A stretch of 64,000 nucleotides of DNA from Cohnella rhizosphaerae. Lineage in GTDB: Bacteria > Bacillota > Bacilli > Paenibacillales > Paenibacillaceae. Under the pieces are notes generated by a model. It saw only the letters and a program-made list of their open reading frames with translations. It was not told the origin of the DNA and did no database searches. Within the stretch, counting starts at the first letter, position 1, and the number at the start of each line of letters is the position of its first letter. The translations under genes were made by a program, and so were the position numbers. This document shows positions 45,460 to 54,897 of this stretch, in pieces. The DNA lies in assembly GCF_029525575.1 (NCBI RefSeq), contig NZ_JAPDIA010000003.1:648214-712213 (forward strand). Direction: 5' to 3'.

Positions 45460-45486
45460 TTGGCTCACCGCTAAATCGTGTATACT
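45460..45486 (+). promoter_or_regulatory. Possible promoter of rnr
   Basis: TATACT at 45481-45486 with TTGGCT at 45460-45465; the 15-base spacer is short. Confidence 0.4.
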
Positions 45487-45508
45487 ATTGGAAGATGAGG
45501 TGATGCCA

Positions 45509-48500
45509 GTGCCATCGTGGAGCGAGCAGGAGCTGCTCGAGATGATGAAGAATCCAGACTACAAGCCGCTCACGTACAAGGAGCTCGAAGAGCGCTTCGA
45601 AATTACGGACGCCGCCGAGTTCAAGGCGTTTCTGCGTCTGTTGACGGAGATGGAGGAAGCGGGGAAAATCATGCGTTCCCGTGCGCAGCGCTACGGCCTG
45701 CCCGAGCGGATGAATCTGCTGCGGGGCCGCCTGCAGGCGCACGCGAAGGGCTTCGCCTTCCTGCTGCCCGAGCAGGAGGGACATCCCGATCTCTATATTA
45801 ACGCGAGCGATCTGAAGGGCGCGATGAACGGCGATATCGTACTCGCCCGCATCACGTCCAAGAATCACGACGGCAGCCGCATGGAAGGCGAAGTCGTGAA
45901 GATCGTCAGCCGCGCCGTCACTCAGGTCGTCGGCGTATTCGAGCACTACGAGAGCTATGGGCTCGTCATTCCGGACGACAAGCGGATCAACAAGGAGATT
46001 TACGTTCGTCCGGCGAATTTCAAAGGTGCGGTCAGCGGACAGAAGGTCGTGGCCGACATCGTGCATTATCCGGAGGGCAAGGCGGCCGCCGAAGGCGAGA
46101 TCGTCGAGGTGCTCGGCCACAAGGACGATCCGGGCGTCGATATCCTCAGCATTATCCGCAAGCACGGGCTGCCGGAGAAGTTCCCGGACGAAGTGAACGC
46201 CGAGGCCGAAGCCGCGCCGGATTCGATCTCCGAGGAAGAGATCGTCGCCCAGGGCCGGCGCGATCTGCGGGGCAAGACGATCGTGACGATCGACGGCGAG
46301 GACGCCAAGGACTTGGACGACGCGGTGAACGTGGAGCGGCTGCCGAACGGCAACTATCTGCTCGGCGTACATATCGCGGACGTCAGCTATTATGTGAAGG
46401 ACAAGTCCCGGCTGGACGAGGAAGCCTACAACCGCGGCTGCAGCGTTTACCTCGTCGACCGCGTTATTCCGATGCTGCCGCACCGGCTGTCGAACGGTAT
46501 CTGCTCGCTGAATCCGAAGGTGGACCGCCTGACGATGTCCTGCGAGATGGAGTTCGAAGCCGGCACGATGAAGCGGGTACGCCACGATGTTTTCACAAGC
46601 GTCATCAAGACGACGGAGCGAATGACCTACACCAACGTCCGCAAGATTCTCGTCGATGAGGATCCGGAGCAGACGGAGCGGTATGCGCCGCTCGTGGAGA
46701 CGTTCCGCACGATGCGCGAGTTGGCGTTGGCGCTGCGCGACAGCCGGATGCGCCGCGGCGCGATCGACTTCGACTTCGAGGAGTCGAAGGTCATCGTGGA
46801 CGAGGAAGGCAAGCCGGTCGATATCGTCAAGCGCGAACGTTCGATCGCCGAGCAGATCATCGAGGAGTTCATGCTGGCGGCGAACGAGACGGTGGCGGAG
46901 CATTTCCACTGGCTGAAGGTGCCGTTCCTGTACCGGATTCACGAGGATCCGGACAGCGAGAAGCTGCTGACGTTCGTCCAGTTCGCTTCGAACCTCGGCT
47001 ATACGGTGCGCGGCAAGGGCAACTCCGTGCATCCGCGCGCGCTGCAGGATCTGCTGGAGCAGATTCGCGATACCAAGGAAGAGAACGTCATCAGCACGAT
47101 GATGCTGCGTTCGATGAAGCAAGCCAAATACGATTCGCAGAGCCTCGGACACTTCGGGCTCGCGGCCGAATTTTACACGCACTTCACGTCCCCGATCCGG
47201 CGTTATCCGGACCTGGTCATTCATCGCGTCATGCGCGAGGTGCTGGAGAACGGAGGGACCCTGCCGGAGGAACGCCTTGAGCAGTGGGCGGCGCGCATGC
47301 CGGACATCGCGCAGCAGTCGTCGGAGAGAGAGCGCGTGGCCGTCGACGCGGAACGCGACACGAGCAAGCTGAAAAAGGCTGAATACATGCTGGACAAAAT
47401 CGGCGAAGAATACGACGGCATCATTAGCGGCGTGACCGGTTTCGGCATGTTCATCGTGCTCGACAATACGGTGGAGGGTCTGGTCCGTCTCGGCGAGATG
47501 AGCGACGACTACTACCACTTCGACGAGCGCCAGATGGCGCTGCTCGGCGAGCGCACGAGCAAGGTGTACCGATTGGGAGACGAAGTGCGGATCAGAGTGG
47601 GACGGGTGAACATGGACGATTATAACATCGACTTCGAAGTGGTCGGCATGAAGCCGCGCAGCGAGAGCAAAGGCGGGGGCTCCGGCCAGCGAAGCAATGG
47701 GGGACAGGGCGGCGCCGGCGGATTCGCGGGCGCGCGCAAGGGCAAGAAGCGCCGCGGCGGCGGGGAATCGCCGGCGGCGGAAGGCGGTCGCGGCGCGGCG
47801 CGCGGCGAAGGCGGCGGACGCCGGAGCGACGCGCGCGGGGGCGCCGGGCATGCGGCGCCGCCGTTCGTGGCCGCCGGCGCGAAGCCGGGCGGCGGCAAGC
47901 GCGGGCGCGGCGGGCGCGTTAGCGTCGGTGCAGGCGATGCCGATGCCGGCGTGGCCAGCGACGAGCGCGACGATTCGCCGATGCTGAGCGAACTCGGCGA
48001 GTTCGAGCAATCGGCGGTGCAGCTGCCGCAGCCGCAGCGGCGCGGCGCGGGGCTGGCAAGCGAGGAGCTGATCGGCTTTGGAAGCGATGCGGGAATGCCG
48101 CCGCGGCACGAACGCGACCGCGAGCCGGTCGACGTGAACCGCGATTCGCCGGACTATGTGCCGGCGCCGACGCAGAAGAGCAAGCGCGGTCCGAAGCTCG
48201 ATATGTGGGGGCTTCCGTTCACGACGCGCAAGTACGCGAACGATGACGACGAGGAGCGCTTCTACGGCGAGAAGAGTCAGCTGCGCCGCGAGCGCAGCGC
48301 GCTCGGCCATGGCCGCAGCGGCGGCAACCGCTCCGGCGGCAGGCCGGGTCCGGGCGGCGGCGGTCGAGGCGGCCGCAGCGGCGGCAAGCCAGGCCCGGGC
48401 GGCCGGCCGCAGCAGGGCGCCGCGCAGGGCAAGGGCGGCGCGCAGCCGGGCGATGCCGGGCGCAGCGCGCGCGCCAAAGCCGCCGCGCAGACGGCGGCGG

Positions 48501-48631
48501 CATCGGCCACCGGTGGCGGCAAGAGCGCGCCGGAGGGCGCGCGTCCCGAAGGCGCCGCCAAGCCGCGCCGCCGGCGCAAGCCGAAGACGCCGGGCGCGAA
48601 GCCGCCGACGCCTTCGCCGGAGCAGCCATAA
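45509..48631 (+). CDS. rnr: Ribonuclease R with a long basic low-complexity tail
   Basis: 3'-5' exoribonuclease acting in mRNA and rRNA turnover and tmRNA-linked quality control. An N-terminal winged helix (TYKELEERFEI) is followed by cold-shock domains (GFAFLLPEQEG), the RNB catalytic motif TIDGEDAKDLDDAV with metal-binding Asp residues, and an S1 domain (YDGIISGVTGFGMFI) ending near residue 713. Residues ~714-1040 are a Gly/Arg/Ala/Lys-rich tail, far longer than the Lys-rich tail of E. coli or B. subtilis enzymes. GTG 45509 has GAGGTG 6 bases upstream; ATG 45503 abuts it. Confidence 0.93.
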   Translation: MPSWSEQELLEMMKNPDYKPLTYKELEERFEITDAAEFKAFLRLLTEMEEAGKIMRSRAQRYGLPERMNLLRGRLQAHAKGFAFLLPEQEGHPDLYINASDLKGAMNGDIVLARITSKNHDGSRMEGEVVKIVSRAVTQVVGVFEHYESYGLVIPDDKRINKEIYVRPANFKGAVSGQKVVADIVHYPEGKAAAEGEIVEVLGHKDDPGVDILSIIRKHGLPEKFPDEVNAEAEAAPDSISEEEIVAQGRRDLRGKTIVTIDGEDAKDLDDAVNVERLPNGNYLLGVHIADVSYYVKDKSRLDEEAYNRGCSVYLVDRVIPMLPHRLSNGICSLNPKVDRLTMSCEMEFEAGTMKRVRHDVFTSVIKTTERMTYTNVRKILVDEDPEQTERYAPLVETFRTMRELALALRDSRMRRGAIDFDFEESKVIVDEEGKPVDIVKRERSIAEQIIEEFMLAANETVAEHFHWLKVPFLYRIHEDPDSEKLLTFVQFASNLGYTVRGKGNSVHPRALQDLLEQIRDTKEENVISTMMLRSMKQAKYDSQSLGHFGLAAEFYTHFTSPIRRYPDLVIHRVMREVLENGGTLPEERLEQWAARMPDIAQQSSERERVAVDAERDTSKLKKAEYMLDKIGEEYDGIISGVTGFGMFIVLDNTVEGLVRLGEMSDDYYHFDERQMALLGERTSKVYRLGDEVRIRVGRVNMDDYNIDFEVVGMKPRSESKGGGSGQRSNGGQGGAGGFAGARKGKKRRGGGESPAAEGGRGAARGEGGGRRSDARGGAGHAAPPFVAAGAKPGGGKRGRGGRVSVGAGDADAGVASDERDDSPMLSELGEFEQSAVQLPQPQRRGAGLASEELIGFGSDAGMPPRHERDREPVDVNRDSPDYVPAPTQKSKRGPKLDMWGLPFTTRKYANDDDEERFYGEKSQLRRERSALGHGRSGGNRSGGRPGPGGGGRGGRSGGKPGPGGRPQQGAAQGKGGAQPGDAGRSARAKAAAQTAAASATGGGKSAPEGARPEGAAKPRRRRKPKTPGAKPPTPSPEQP

Positions 48632-48640
48632 AGTGAAGAC

Positions 48641-48672
48641 CCGCCGCAGCCGCGGCGGGCTTCTTTTTTAAG
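48641..48672 (+). terminator. Terminator of rnr
   Basis: CCCGCCGC pairs with GCGGCGGG (loop AGCC), followed by CTTCTTTTTT. Confidence 0.85.
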
Positions 48673-48687
48673 AGGGTAAACGATCTG

Positions 48688-48905
48688 CCCCAAGCCCCAC
48701 ACTACACCTGAAGTATGCACGTAGGTCGACACTTCACGGCCCAAACCCCGCATTACGCTTAAAGTATGCACGTAGGTTGACACTTCACTGCCCAAGCGTG
48801 GCTCTGCGCCTGAAGTGTGAACGTTGGTGGACACTTGACGGCCTAAGCCCCACACTGCGCCTAAAGTATGCACGTAGGTCGACACTTCGCGGCCCAAGCT
48901 CCGCT
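48688..48905. repeat. 51-bp tandem repeat between rnr and pyrB
   Basis: Four full units beginning CCCAAGC or CCTAAGC start near 48688, 48739, 48790 and 48841, each 51 bases long, with a fifth partial unit. Each carries the inverted repeat TGAAGT...ACTTCA or a variant around GCACGTAGGT. No gene is visible between 48632 and 49132. Confidence 0.9.
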
Positions 48906-49050
48906 CTATAATCGCACACATTGCGGCTTTATCCCTGCTCTGCGCCAGAAGTAGGACATCGACCCTTTCCCTAAGCCCCGCTTGGGACATACCTGCCTGT
49001 CTATCAAAAAATTCGCTGCCTCATTCCATGCCCTTATCGGACAAATCCCA

Positions 49051-49080
49051 TTAGACAATCCGGGGGCAATCCGCTAGGAT
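49051..49080 (+). promoter_or_regulatory. Possible promoter of pyrB
   Basis: TTAGAC at 49051-49056 and TAGGAT at 49075-49080 with an 18-base spacer; both hexamers are imperfect. Confidence 0.35.
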
Positions 49081-49132
49081 AGATCATGGTAAACATGGGC
49101 GCGAGGCAGCGTCGACGGGAGGAACGAAAGTG

Positions 49133-50068
49133 ATGGCAGTGCAGGACAAGCTGTATCATGTGCTAGGAGCCAAGCAGTTCTCGCGGAGCGAGCTGGAGGA
49201 GTTGTTCGCGGCGTCGCGGGCAATGGAGGATGTCGTACGCGCGGGAGGCGACAGACGGCATGCCGGGCGCATCATGACGACGCTGTTCTTCGAAGCGAGC
49301 ACGCGGACGCGCCTGTCGTTCGAGTCGGCGATGAACCGGCTGGGCGGCAGCGTCATCGGGACGGAGAATGCAGCGCAGTTCTCGTCCGCCATCAAGGGCG
49401 AGACACTGGAGGATACGATCCGCATCATAACGGGGTACAGCGACCTCATCGTCATGCGTCACACGGAGATTGGAGCGGCAAAACGCGCGGCGGCGGTGTC
49501 CGGCGTACCGGTACTGAACGCGGGGGACGGGGCGGGCGAGCATCCGACGCAGGCGCTCCTGGACGCTTACACGATCCAGAAGGAATGCGGGGGCCTCGAC
49601 GGTCTGAGCATCGCGATGGTCGGTGACCTGGCTTACGGACGGACGGTTCACTCGCTTAGCTACATTCTTGCTAATTTCAAGGACGTTAAGATCTACTACA
49701 TTTCTCCGGAAAACGTACCGATCCCGCCTTCGGTCAAGCATTATATGGACGACAAGGGCGTGCGCTACGAGGAAACAACCGATTTGAACGCGGTCGCCGG
49801 CTCGGTCGACGTACTGTACCAGACGCGGATTCAGAAAGAGCGGTTTCCGTCTCCGGAGGAATACGACAAGGCCGCAGGCCAATATATCGTCGATGCCGAG
49901 CTCATGAGCCGTATGCGCAGAGATGCGATCGTACTCCATCCGCTCCCGCGGGCCGGCGAGATCGCCGAAGAAGTGGATGCGGATCCGCGGGCTGCGTATT
50001 TCCGCCAGGCGCAAAATGGTCTCTATATTCGTATGGCGCTCATCGACCGAGCGCTGCAAGCTGAATAA
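49133..50068 (+). CDS. pyrB: Aspartate carbamoyltransferase, E. coli-type catalytic chain
   Basis: Condenses carbamoyl phosphate and aspartate in the first committed step of pyrimidine synthesis. 311 residues, the same length as E. coli PyrB. Carbamoyl-phosphate motif STRTRLSFE, HPTQALLDAYT, the aspartate-loop GDLAYGRTVHSL and HPLPRAGEI are intact. The wording of GDLxYGRTVHSL and the end NGLYIRMALI resemble the E. coli rather than the B. subtilis enzyme. No pyrI or other pyr gene is adjacent. ATG 49133 is 8 bases after GGGAGGAA. It sits alone between rnr and smpB, with 51-bp repeat arrays on both sides. Confidence 0.92.
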   Translation: MAVQDKLYHVLGAKQFSRSELEELFAASRAMEDVVRAGGDRRHAGRIMTTLFFEASTRTRLSFESAMNRLGGSVIGTENAAQFSSAIKGETLEDTIRIITGYSDLIVMRHTEIGAAKRAAAVSGVPVLNAGDGAGEHPTQALLDAYTIQKECGGLDGLSIAMVGDLAYGRTVHSLSYILANFKDVKIYYISPENVPIPPSVKHYMDDKGVRYEETTDLNAVAGSVDVLYQTRIQKERFPSPEEYDKAAGQYIVDAELMSRMRRDAIVLHPLPRAGEIAEEVDADPRAAYFRQAQNGLYIRMALIDRALQAE

Positions 50069-50083
50069 GAACGGATCGGCGCC

Positions 50084-50113
50084 GGAATCGTACGACCGGC
50101 GTCTTTTTTTTGA
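50084..50113 (+). terminator. Terminator of pyrB
   Basis: GCGCCGG pairs with CCGGCGT around a 10-base loop, followed by a run of T. Confidence 0.75.
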
Positions 50114-50295
50114 CGAATCAAAAAGTCTAATTTACTGAGAAAACTTGGCTTCACTCGCTAGCCTTAAGAAAATATAGACGAGAAGGTAAGCGAGTTCAAA
50201 TAAGAACACGTGCAGCCGCTCAATGCAAGTTGGGCAAAGGATGCCGGACCCAGGAGACGTAATTTCTTTAAAACCGGTTCAAATGACGATGGCTT

Positions 50296-50431
50296 CGGAC
50301 TAGAGGGACGTTAATCATCCAGATCGCGGCTAAAAAAAGGCCGCTAACCTCGAAATAGCGGCGCCTGGGTCCGCGGACGGGTCGAAAATCGCGATTTGAA
50401 CAAAAATAACGGCACCTCAGTCCGTCCGCGC
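50296..50431. repeat. 51-bp-spaced repeats between pyrB and smpB
   Basis: AAATAGCGGCGCCTGGGTCCG at 50353 and AAATAACGGCACCTCAGTCCG at 50404 are related and 51 bases apart. A third copy is inverted at about 50296-50316. The first unit includes the perfect hairpin GCCGCTA/TAGCGGC. The surrounding gap (50113-50563) shows no gene. Confidence 0.75.
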
Positions 50432-50563
50432 CCAGCTGATGTTCAAACCCGAAGGCTGTAAGCTTTTTCCACATAGCGGGCACGCACCGTTTCTGATTTC
50501 CGAACCGCGGTTATCGTTTCGCACGATTAGGGTATTTTATGAGGAGTCACGCCGGCCGTACAG

Positions 50564-50593
50564 TTGTGAGCGGCTGGAAGCGCATGCTATAAT
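50564..50593 (+). promoter_or_regulatory. Promoter of smpB
   Basis: TTGTGA at 50564-50569, an 18-base spacer and TATAAT at 50588-50593, preceded by TGC (extended -10). Confidence 0.65.
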
Positions 50594-50634
50594 GAGATTC
50601 CGATCAAAATGGAATCCGCGAGGTGAAGCAGCAC

Positions 50635-51120
50635 ATGGTGAAGAGCAAGGACCAGTTCGACAAGCCGCTCGCGCAGAACAGGAAGGCTTCGCATGACTAC
50701 TTCATCGAGGATACGTTTGAAGCGGGCATGGTGTTGACCGGTACCGAGATTAAGTCGCTCCGAGGCGGCAGAGCCAATATGGGCGATGCGTTCGCTACGA
50801 TCCGGAACGGCGAGATTTTCCTGCACAACATGCACATCAGTCCCTTCGAGCAGGGCAACCGTCACAACCCGACCGATCCGACCCGCACGCGCAAGCTGCT
50901 TATGCACAAGGCGCAGATTCGCAAGCTGATCGGCGCTTCCAAGCAAGAGGGCTACACGATCGTGCCGCTGAAGGTGTACACGCGCAACGGCTACGCCAAG
51001 TGCCTCCTCGGCCTGGGCAAAGGCAAAAAGAACTACGACAAGCGCGAATCCGCCGCCAAGAAGGATGCGGAGCGCGATATCCAGCGGGCTTTGCGGGAGA
51101 AGCAGAAGGTCGCCAGGTAA
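50635..51120 (+). CDS. smpB: SsrA-binding protein SmpB
   Basis: 161 residues. Binds tmRNA and carries it to stalled ribosomes. Family motifs are present: [22 protein letters not shown] (partly), [12 protein letters not shown], and the basic C-terminal tail [11 protein letters not shown]...[11 protein letters not shown] 50635 is about 8 bases after GAGGTGA; the GTG at 50623 lies inside that site. The tmRNA gene follows 285 bases downstream, as is conserved. Confidence 0.95.
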   Translation: MVKSKDQFDKPLAQNRKASHDYFIEDTFEAGMVLTGTEIKSLRGGRANMGDAFATIRNGEIFLHNMHISPFEQGNRHNPTDPTRTRKLLMHKAQIRKLIGASKQEGYTIVPLKVYTRNGYAKCLLGLGKGKKNYDKRESAAKKDAERDIQRALREKQKVAR

Positions 51121-51248
51121 GGCGGCGCAAAAAGAGCTGAAGACGAGGAATACGGCTTGTGATTCAGCTGTTTTCAGTCGATCGGCCGCATCAGGCAGTC
51201 ATCGCCATCCATCCCAGTAATGCCGTGCGGTATTTGCCGGCGGGGTGT

Positions 51249-51256
51249 GCTATACT
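51249..51256 (+). promoter_or_regulatory. Extended -10 element upstream of tmRNA
   Basis: TGCTATACT at 51248-51256 is an extended -10 about 150 bases before the mature tmRNA end; no well-spaced -35 is visible. The rest of 51121-51404 shows no gene. Confidence 0.35.
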
Positions 51257-51404
51257 AAAGAAGTTCCACCGATTCGATTCGTTTTATGCACCGTGTTCGT
51301 ACTTTGCCGATCTTCGCTGTCACAGCGGGTGAGGCACCTGAAGATCCGTTCGCTTGGCCGACTGCGCACGATAGGTCCGCCGCGAGGGCTTCGCTTCTCA
51401 TTTA

Positions 51405-51769
51405 GGGGCCGTTTATGGATTCGACGGGGGTAGTTCGGACATGAGTAGCGGGTAGTAGGGCTGCGGCTGCTTCACCAACGCGGAAGCCAATTAACTGGCA
51501 AACAACAACCAACCTACGCTGTAGCAGCCTGAAGAAACTGCTCACGTGCTCCTACCTTCCATCGCCCATGTGGCGGGATAGGGGCTCAACTTTAGTGGGA
51601 TACGCTGTCTAGTCTCCGCCTGGGGCTAACAGAAGAAGACAATCAGGCTGACCCGAAGGGAATCCGGTGACAGGGAGTCTCTAGGGTGACATCAAATCTG
51701 TCACTACACCCGTAGAAGCTTATGTTGCGTTATCTTCGGACAGGGGTTCGACTCCCCTCGGCTCCACCA
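51405..51769 (+). ncRNA. ssrA: Transfer-messenger RNA
   Basis: 365 bases. The 5' GGGGCCG pairs with the 3' CGGCTCC before ACCA, and the T-arm GGGGTTCGACTCCCC is intact, so the tRNA-like domain is complete. The message-like part encodes a tag GKQQPTYAVAA followed by TGA, starting at a GGC resume codon after TTAACT (about 51496-51531). The tag ends in the protease signal AVAA recognised by ClpXP. Together with smpB and rnr upstream it forms the trans-translation set. Confidence 0.95.
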
Positions 51770-51771
51770 TA

Positions 51772-51804
51772 AGAACTCTGACCGCACGAGGTCAGAGTTT
51801 TTTG
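51772..51804 (+). terminator. Terminator of tmRNA
   Basis: AACTCTGACC pairs with GGTCAGAGTT around GCACGA, followed by a T-run. Confidence 0.85.
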
Positions 51805-51806
51805 TT

Positions 51807-51984
51807 ATGGTGAAGCCGAGGGGGCAGTCGCTGCCCCCAGTTCGAAGAGGACAGGGGTTCGACCGCGCGCAGGGAGCGAAGCGGACGAGCACGGCATCTG
51901 ATTCTACCGCTGCGCTCTACTTCGGCGAATCGGCCTCGTCAGCAAGTTCAATCAGGAATCATATACTCCCCTCGGCTCCACCAT
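51807..51984. repeat. Rearranged copies of the tmRNA 3' end (attachment-site scar)
   Basis: The tmRNA end at 51738-51770 is repeated three ways here: an inverted copy with one mismatch at 51807-51824 (ATGGTGAAGCCGAGGGG); a direct copy of its first half at 51849-51863 (GGACAGGGGTTCGAC); and a direct copy of its second half at 51965-51984 (ACTCCCCTCGGCTCCACCAT). The two direct halves are separated by about 101 bases of unrelated sequence. The 3' end of ssrA is a classic integration site, so this looks like the scar of past insertions. No integrase is present. The rest of 51770-52059 has no gene. Confidence 0.75.
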
Positions 51985-52059
51985 ATATACTATCAATGCA
52001 CGTTTTTGTCACTGACCAAGATGTGCATTTATCATTTTTTAGTTGCACTTAGAGTCCAT

Positions 52060-54606
52060 TTAGCCTTGATAATCACTAGAAATGGAAGCTTCATTTAGTG
52101 CAAGACACATTTCCATTATCTCATCGTTCTTATCCTTTGGCTCAATAATTAACCAACAATGTTTGTTCCCTTCTCTTATTGCTTCGAGTTTACCGCCTGT
52201 AGATAAAATTAAAGATTCTAAGCCCTCTTTAAAGTGAACAGAACAATCACCTGTACATCCGAATGCAGGATGCGTACAACTCTTTGCTTTATACGTACGT
52301 GAAGCATCACCTGTGAAGTGAATGACAGAATCTTTTTTGATCCTCATTTTTAAAAGGGAAATGATCTCTGACCGGTGAAATGTCGCTAAATGTTTCATAG
52401 TAAAGATTGACTAAGAATTTATATAAATCTTCTCCGAATTTTGGTTTTGTAGACAACAATACGTTTCGTTGTTTGCAGATTTCCTGGGCAAACTGAAGTT
52501 GTTCTTCATTAATTTTATATTTTTTTTGGTTTATATACTTTCTCTTTAATTACTTCATCTTTACGTAAATAAGTGAAATCTTTAAGAACTTCGGAAATAT
52601 TGATTTGGGAGCGTGAGTAAAGAATGTAAGATGCCTGTGAACCAAATTGTTTTTTTATCACTTATGAAATTTTCAACCTCTACAAGCGATCTAGTGAATC
52701 TGTAACCCTTTTTCTCAAAATCACTACGTATTAGCTCACCATAACTTGCATCAAAAACCCGCGGATCCAAAACGGTAATGACACCATAATCTCCTATATC
52801 ACGAATTAACCGTCCGACTCCTTGATTTAACTTCGTCATCATATAAGGGATTGTTACTTCGGCCATAAATACATCTTCAAATCCGGCGCCTATTAACTTT
52901 AAATATGGATCATCAGGTACAGGGAAAGGAAGTCTAGTGAAGACGACAGAAACTAATGAGGTACCAGGAATAGAAAAACCTGAGAAAAAGCTGCCACTTC
53001 CAAGCAAAACACTCGTTTCATCATTCTTAAATTGTTTAGTAAGCTGTTCTACGCTCCCCTGTTCTTGTTTTAAAAAGGAAACACCTAGAGTCATACATAT
53101 CTCATTTATTCGTTCTGATATTTGTTCCATATGTGCCTTTGATGTTGAAAGCAATAAGGTTCTTCCATGTGTGAGAGTAAGCAATTTTTCATAATGGTTC
53201 AATTGATCTTCAAACCAGAACTCGTCCTGTTTCCGAGGATCTGCCAGTTGAGAAGGAACGTAGATAAGAGCTTGTTTTTCATATTGAAAAGAGTGTGTCA
53301 AAGAAGTTGTTTCAACCGAATCTTTGGGTAGTCGCCATTGGTTTAAAAAAGCAGTAAAATCACCATTGGTAGTAAGTGTACCTGACATGACTATGATCTT
53401 ATTATTTTTCGATAGTAGTTCAATCATCTCTTTAAATTTAGTTGGGAAATTAACAGGTATACTTGATAGTTCTAGATTATCGAGAGTCATCCAACTAACA
53501 TACTGTTTTTCGTTTAAAAGGTTTCTAACAGAAGCAAGGGTTTCTTCTAAACGATCGAGAAAGTCATCTTCTTTATCTAAGTGACCAGCTACTCTATTTT
53601 CACTTTGGAAATAGACTCGGTCAATAGCTGTTTCTAAGATATTGGAAAGTTTTCCTAAGTTATCTTTTATTTCTGTAGCCAATGGATAACGACCCTGAAG
53701 CGATTCGCAACTTTCAGATTCGTCACTTAATATTTTTGAAATGTTATTAATTATTCTCCCAAATGAATCTTTAAGTCTATGTGGGAAACGTGAAGTTTTT
53801 TGAATCTCAGTTAAACTTCGGATGCTTATGGACCTTTCTGTCTGAGAAAGGAAATTCTCCAAGAAATGATGTGCCTCATCAATAACAATGATTCCTGGGT
53901 TTATTGGTACAATTGGAGGAAATGGGGGTTCTTGTAGTCGGTTTATTGCTGAACGTATGAGCTGCTCGTGATTGGTAATTAGTAAATCATTACTAGGAAG
54001 CAAAAAACGATTCCGGTGTTGAATTGAAGGACATGCCAAATAGTAGTTGCAACGTTCACATTCGCGTTTTGAGGCTTTTAAACTAACTTTGTCCCAAAGC
54101 ACATTAGGTACTTCACCATTTTCATTTTCGTACTCATCTCTATGTCCAGTTAAACCGTCTCGATAAAACTTTGAGAGCTTGGAAACTAAATGGGAATCCT
54201 TTAGCCTCCTATTACTAATCGTTTCTTTGTGACAATAATAATGTGATTTGCCTTTTGCTAAGATAGCGTTTTGTACTAATCCTAATTCCTCCAACAGGGG
54301 AACCTCACTATTCATGAGTTGGCCTTGTAGATTGATTGTTGCTGTTGCGTATACAACTCGTAATGGATTGAAAACACGATCCATTGAGCATTCTAAAAGA
54401 GAAGGCACAAGAGCACCTAATGATTTCCCAGTTCCGACGGGAGCTTCAACAATAAGAATTTTCTTCTGCTTTTGACTAGGATGTAAGAAAGTTGCAATAT
54501 CTACTGCCATTTGAACCTGATTGGTTCGTATATCTTTAGTATTATAAAATTCAGGCAATCTGTTTTCAAAAATATTTAACAATTGACTCTCTCTAGACGC
54601 TGTCAT
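52060..54606 (-). CDS. XPD/DinG-type superfamily 2 DNA helicase, AT-rich insert (frameshifted)
   Basis: About 848 residues after correction. Walker A EAPVGTGKS near residue 55, an iron-sulfur-type Cys set (YYCHKE, then CERCNYYLACPS), the DEAH box IVIDEAHHF and motif VI NQGVGRLIRD are all present, so an ATP-dependent 5'-3' helicase of the DinG/XPD class is likely. T-runs at 52650-52656, 52520-52527 and 52333-52338 (A-runs on the coding strand) break the frame. One base fewer in each joins the helicase body to a C-terminal part with SCTHPAFGCTGDC, otherwise readable as a separate 112-residue ORF. Base composition is far more AT-rich than neighbouring genes, pointing to transfer. GGAGGG precedes the start. 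Confidence 0.85.
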
Positions 54607-54639
54607 TCAATCCCTCCACATATCCACACATATGTTCCT

Positions 54640-54645
54640 ATTATA
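54640..54645 (-). promoter_or_regulatory. Possible -10 of the helicase gene
   Basis: TATAAT on the minus strand about 35 bases before the helicase start; no convincing -35. The rest of 54607-54897 is AT-rich with no visible gene. Confidence 0.35.
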
Positions 54646-54897
54646 TCATGAAGGAAGTAATATCATCCAGAAAACGATAGGCGTTAATAACTTAATAACT
54701 ATCTATTACTCGTTCCAAGGAGTTTCAGTTGAGGAATAGAAATCATAGTTTAGAATCTGTGGTAAGTGGCCATTATTGAGTTAACGAGCAGGGGAGTTAT
54801 TATCATACAAGCTAAGAATTGAAGCTGCTCATGGCTTCACTTCTTATCTCTATATTAGACTCAATTTATCGCTAAGGTAGCGAGTGAACAGGGGAAC

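Noticed and set aside
51496..51531. Alternative tmRNA tag starting at GCA (ANNNQPTL)
   Set aside because: It lacks the hydrophobic AA ending; the GGC frame gives GKQQPTYAVAA with a proper stop.
52060..52398. Independent 112-residue gene
   Set aside because: After correcting three A-runs it continues the helicase frame; alone it has no ribosome site.
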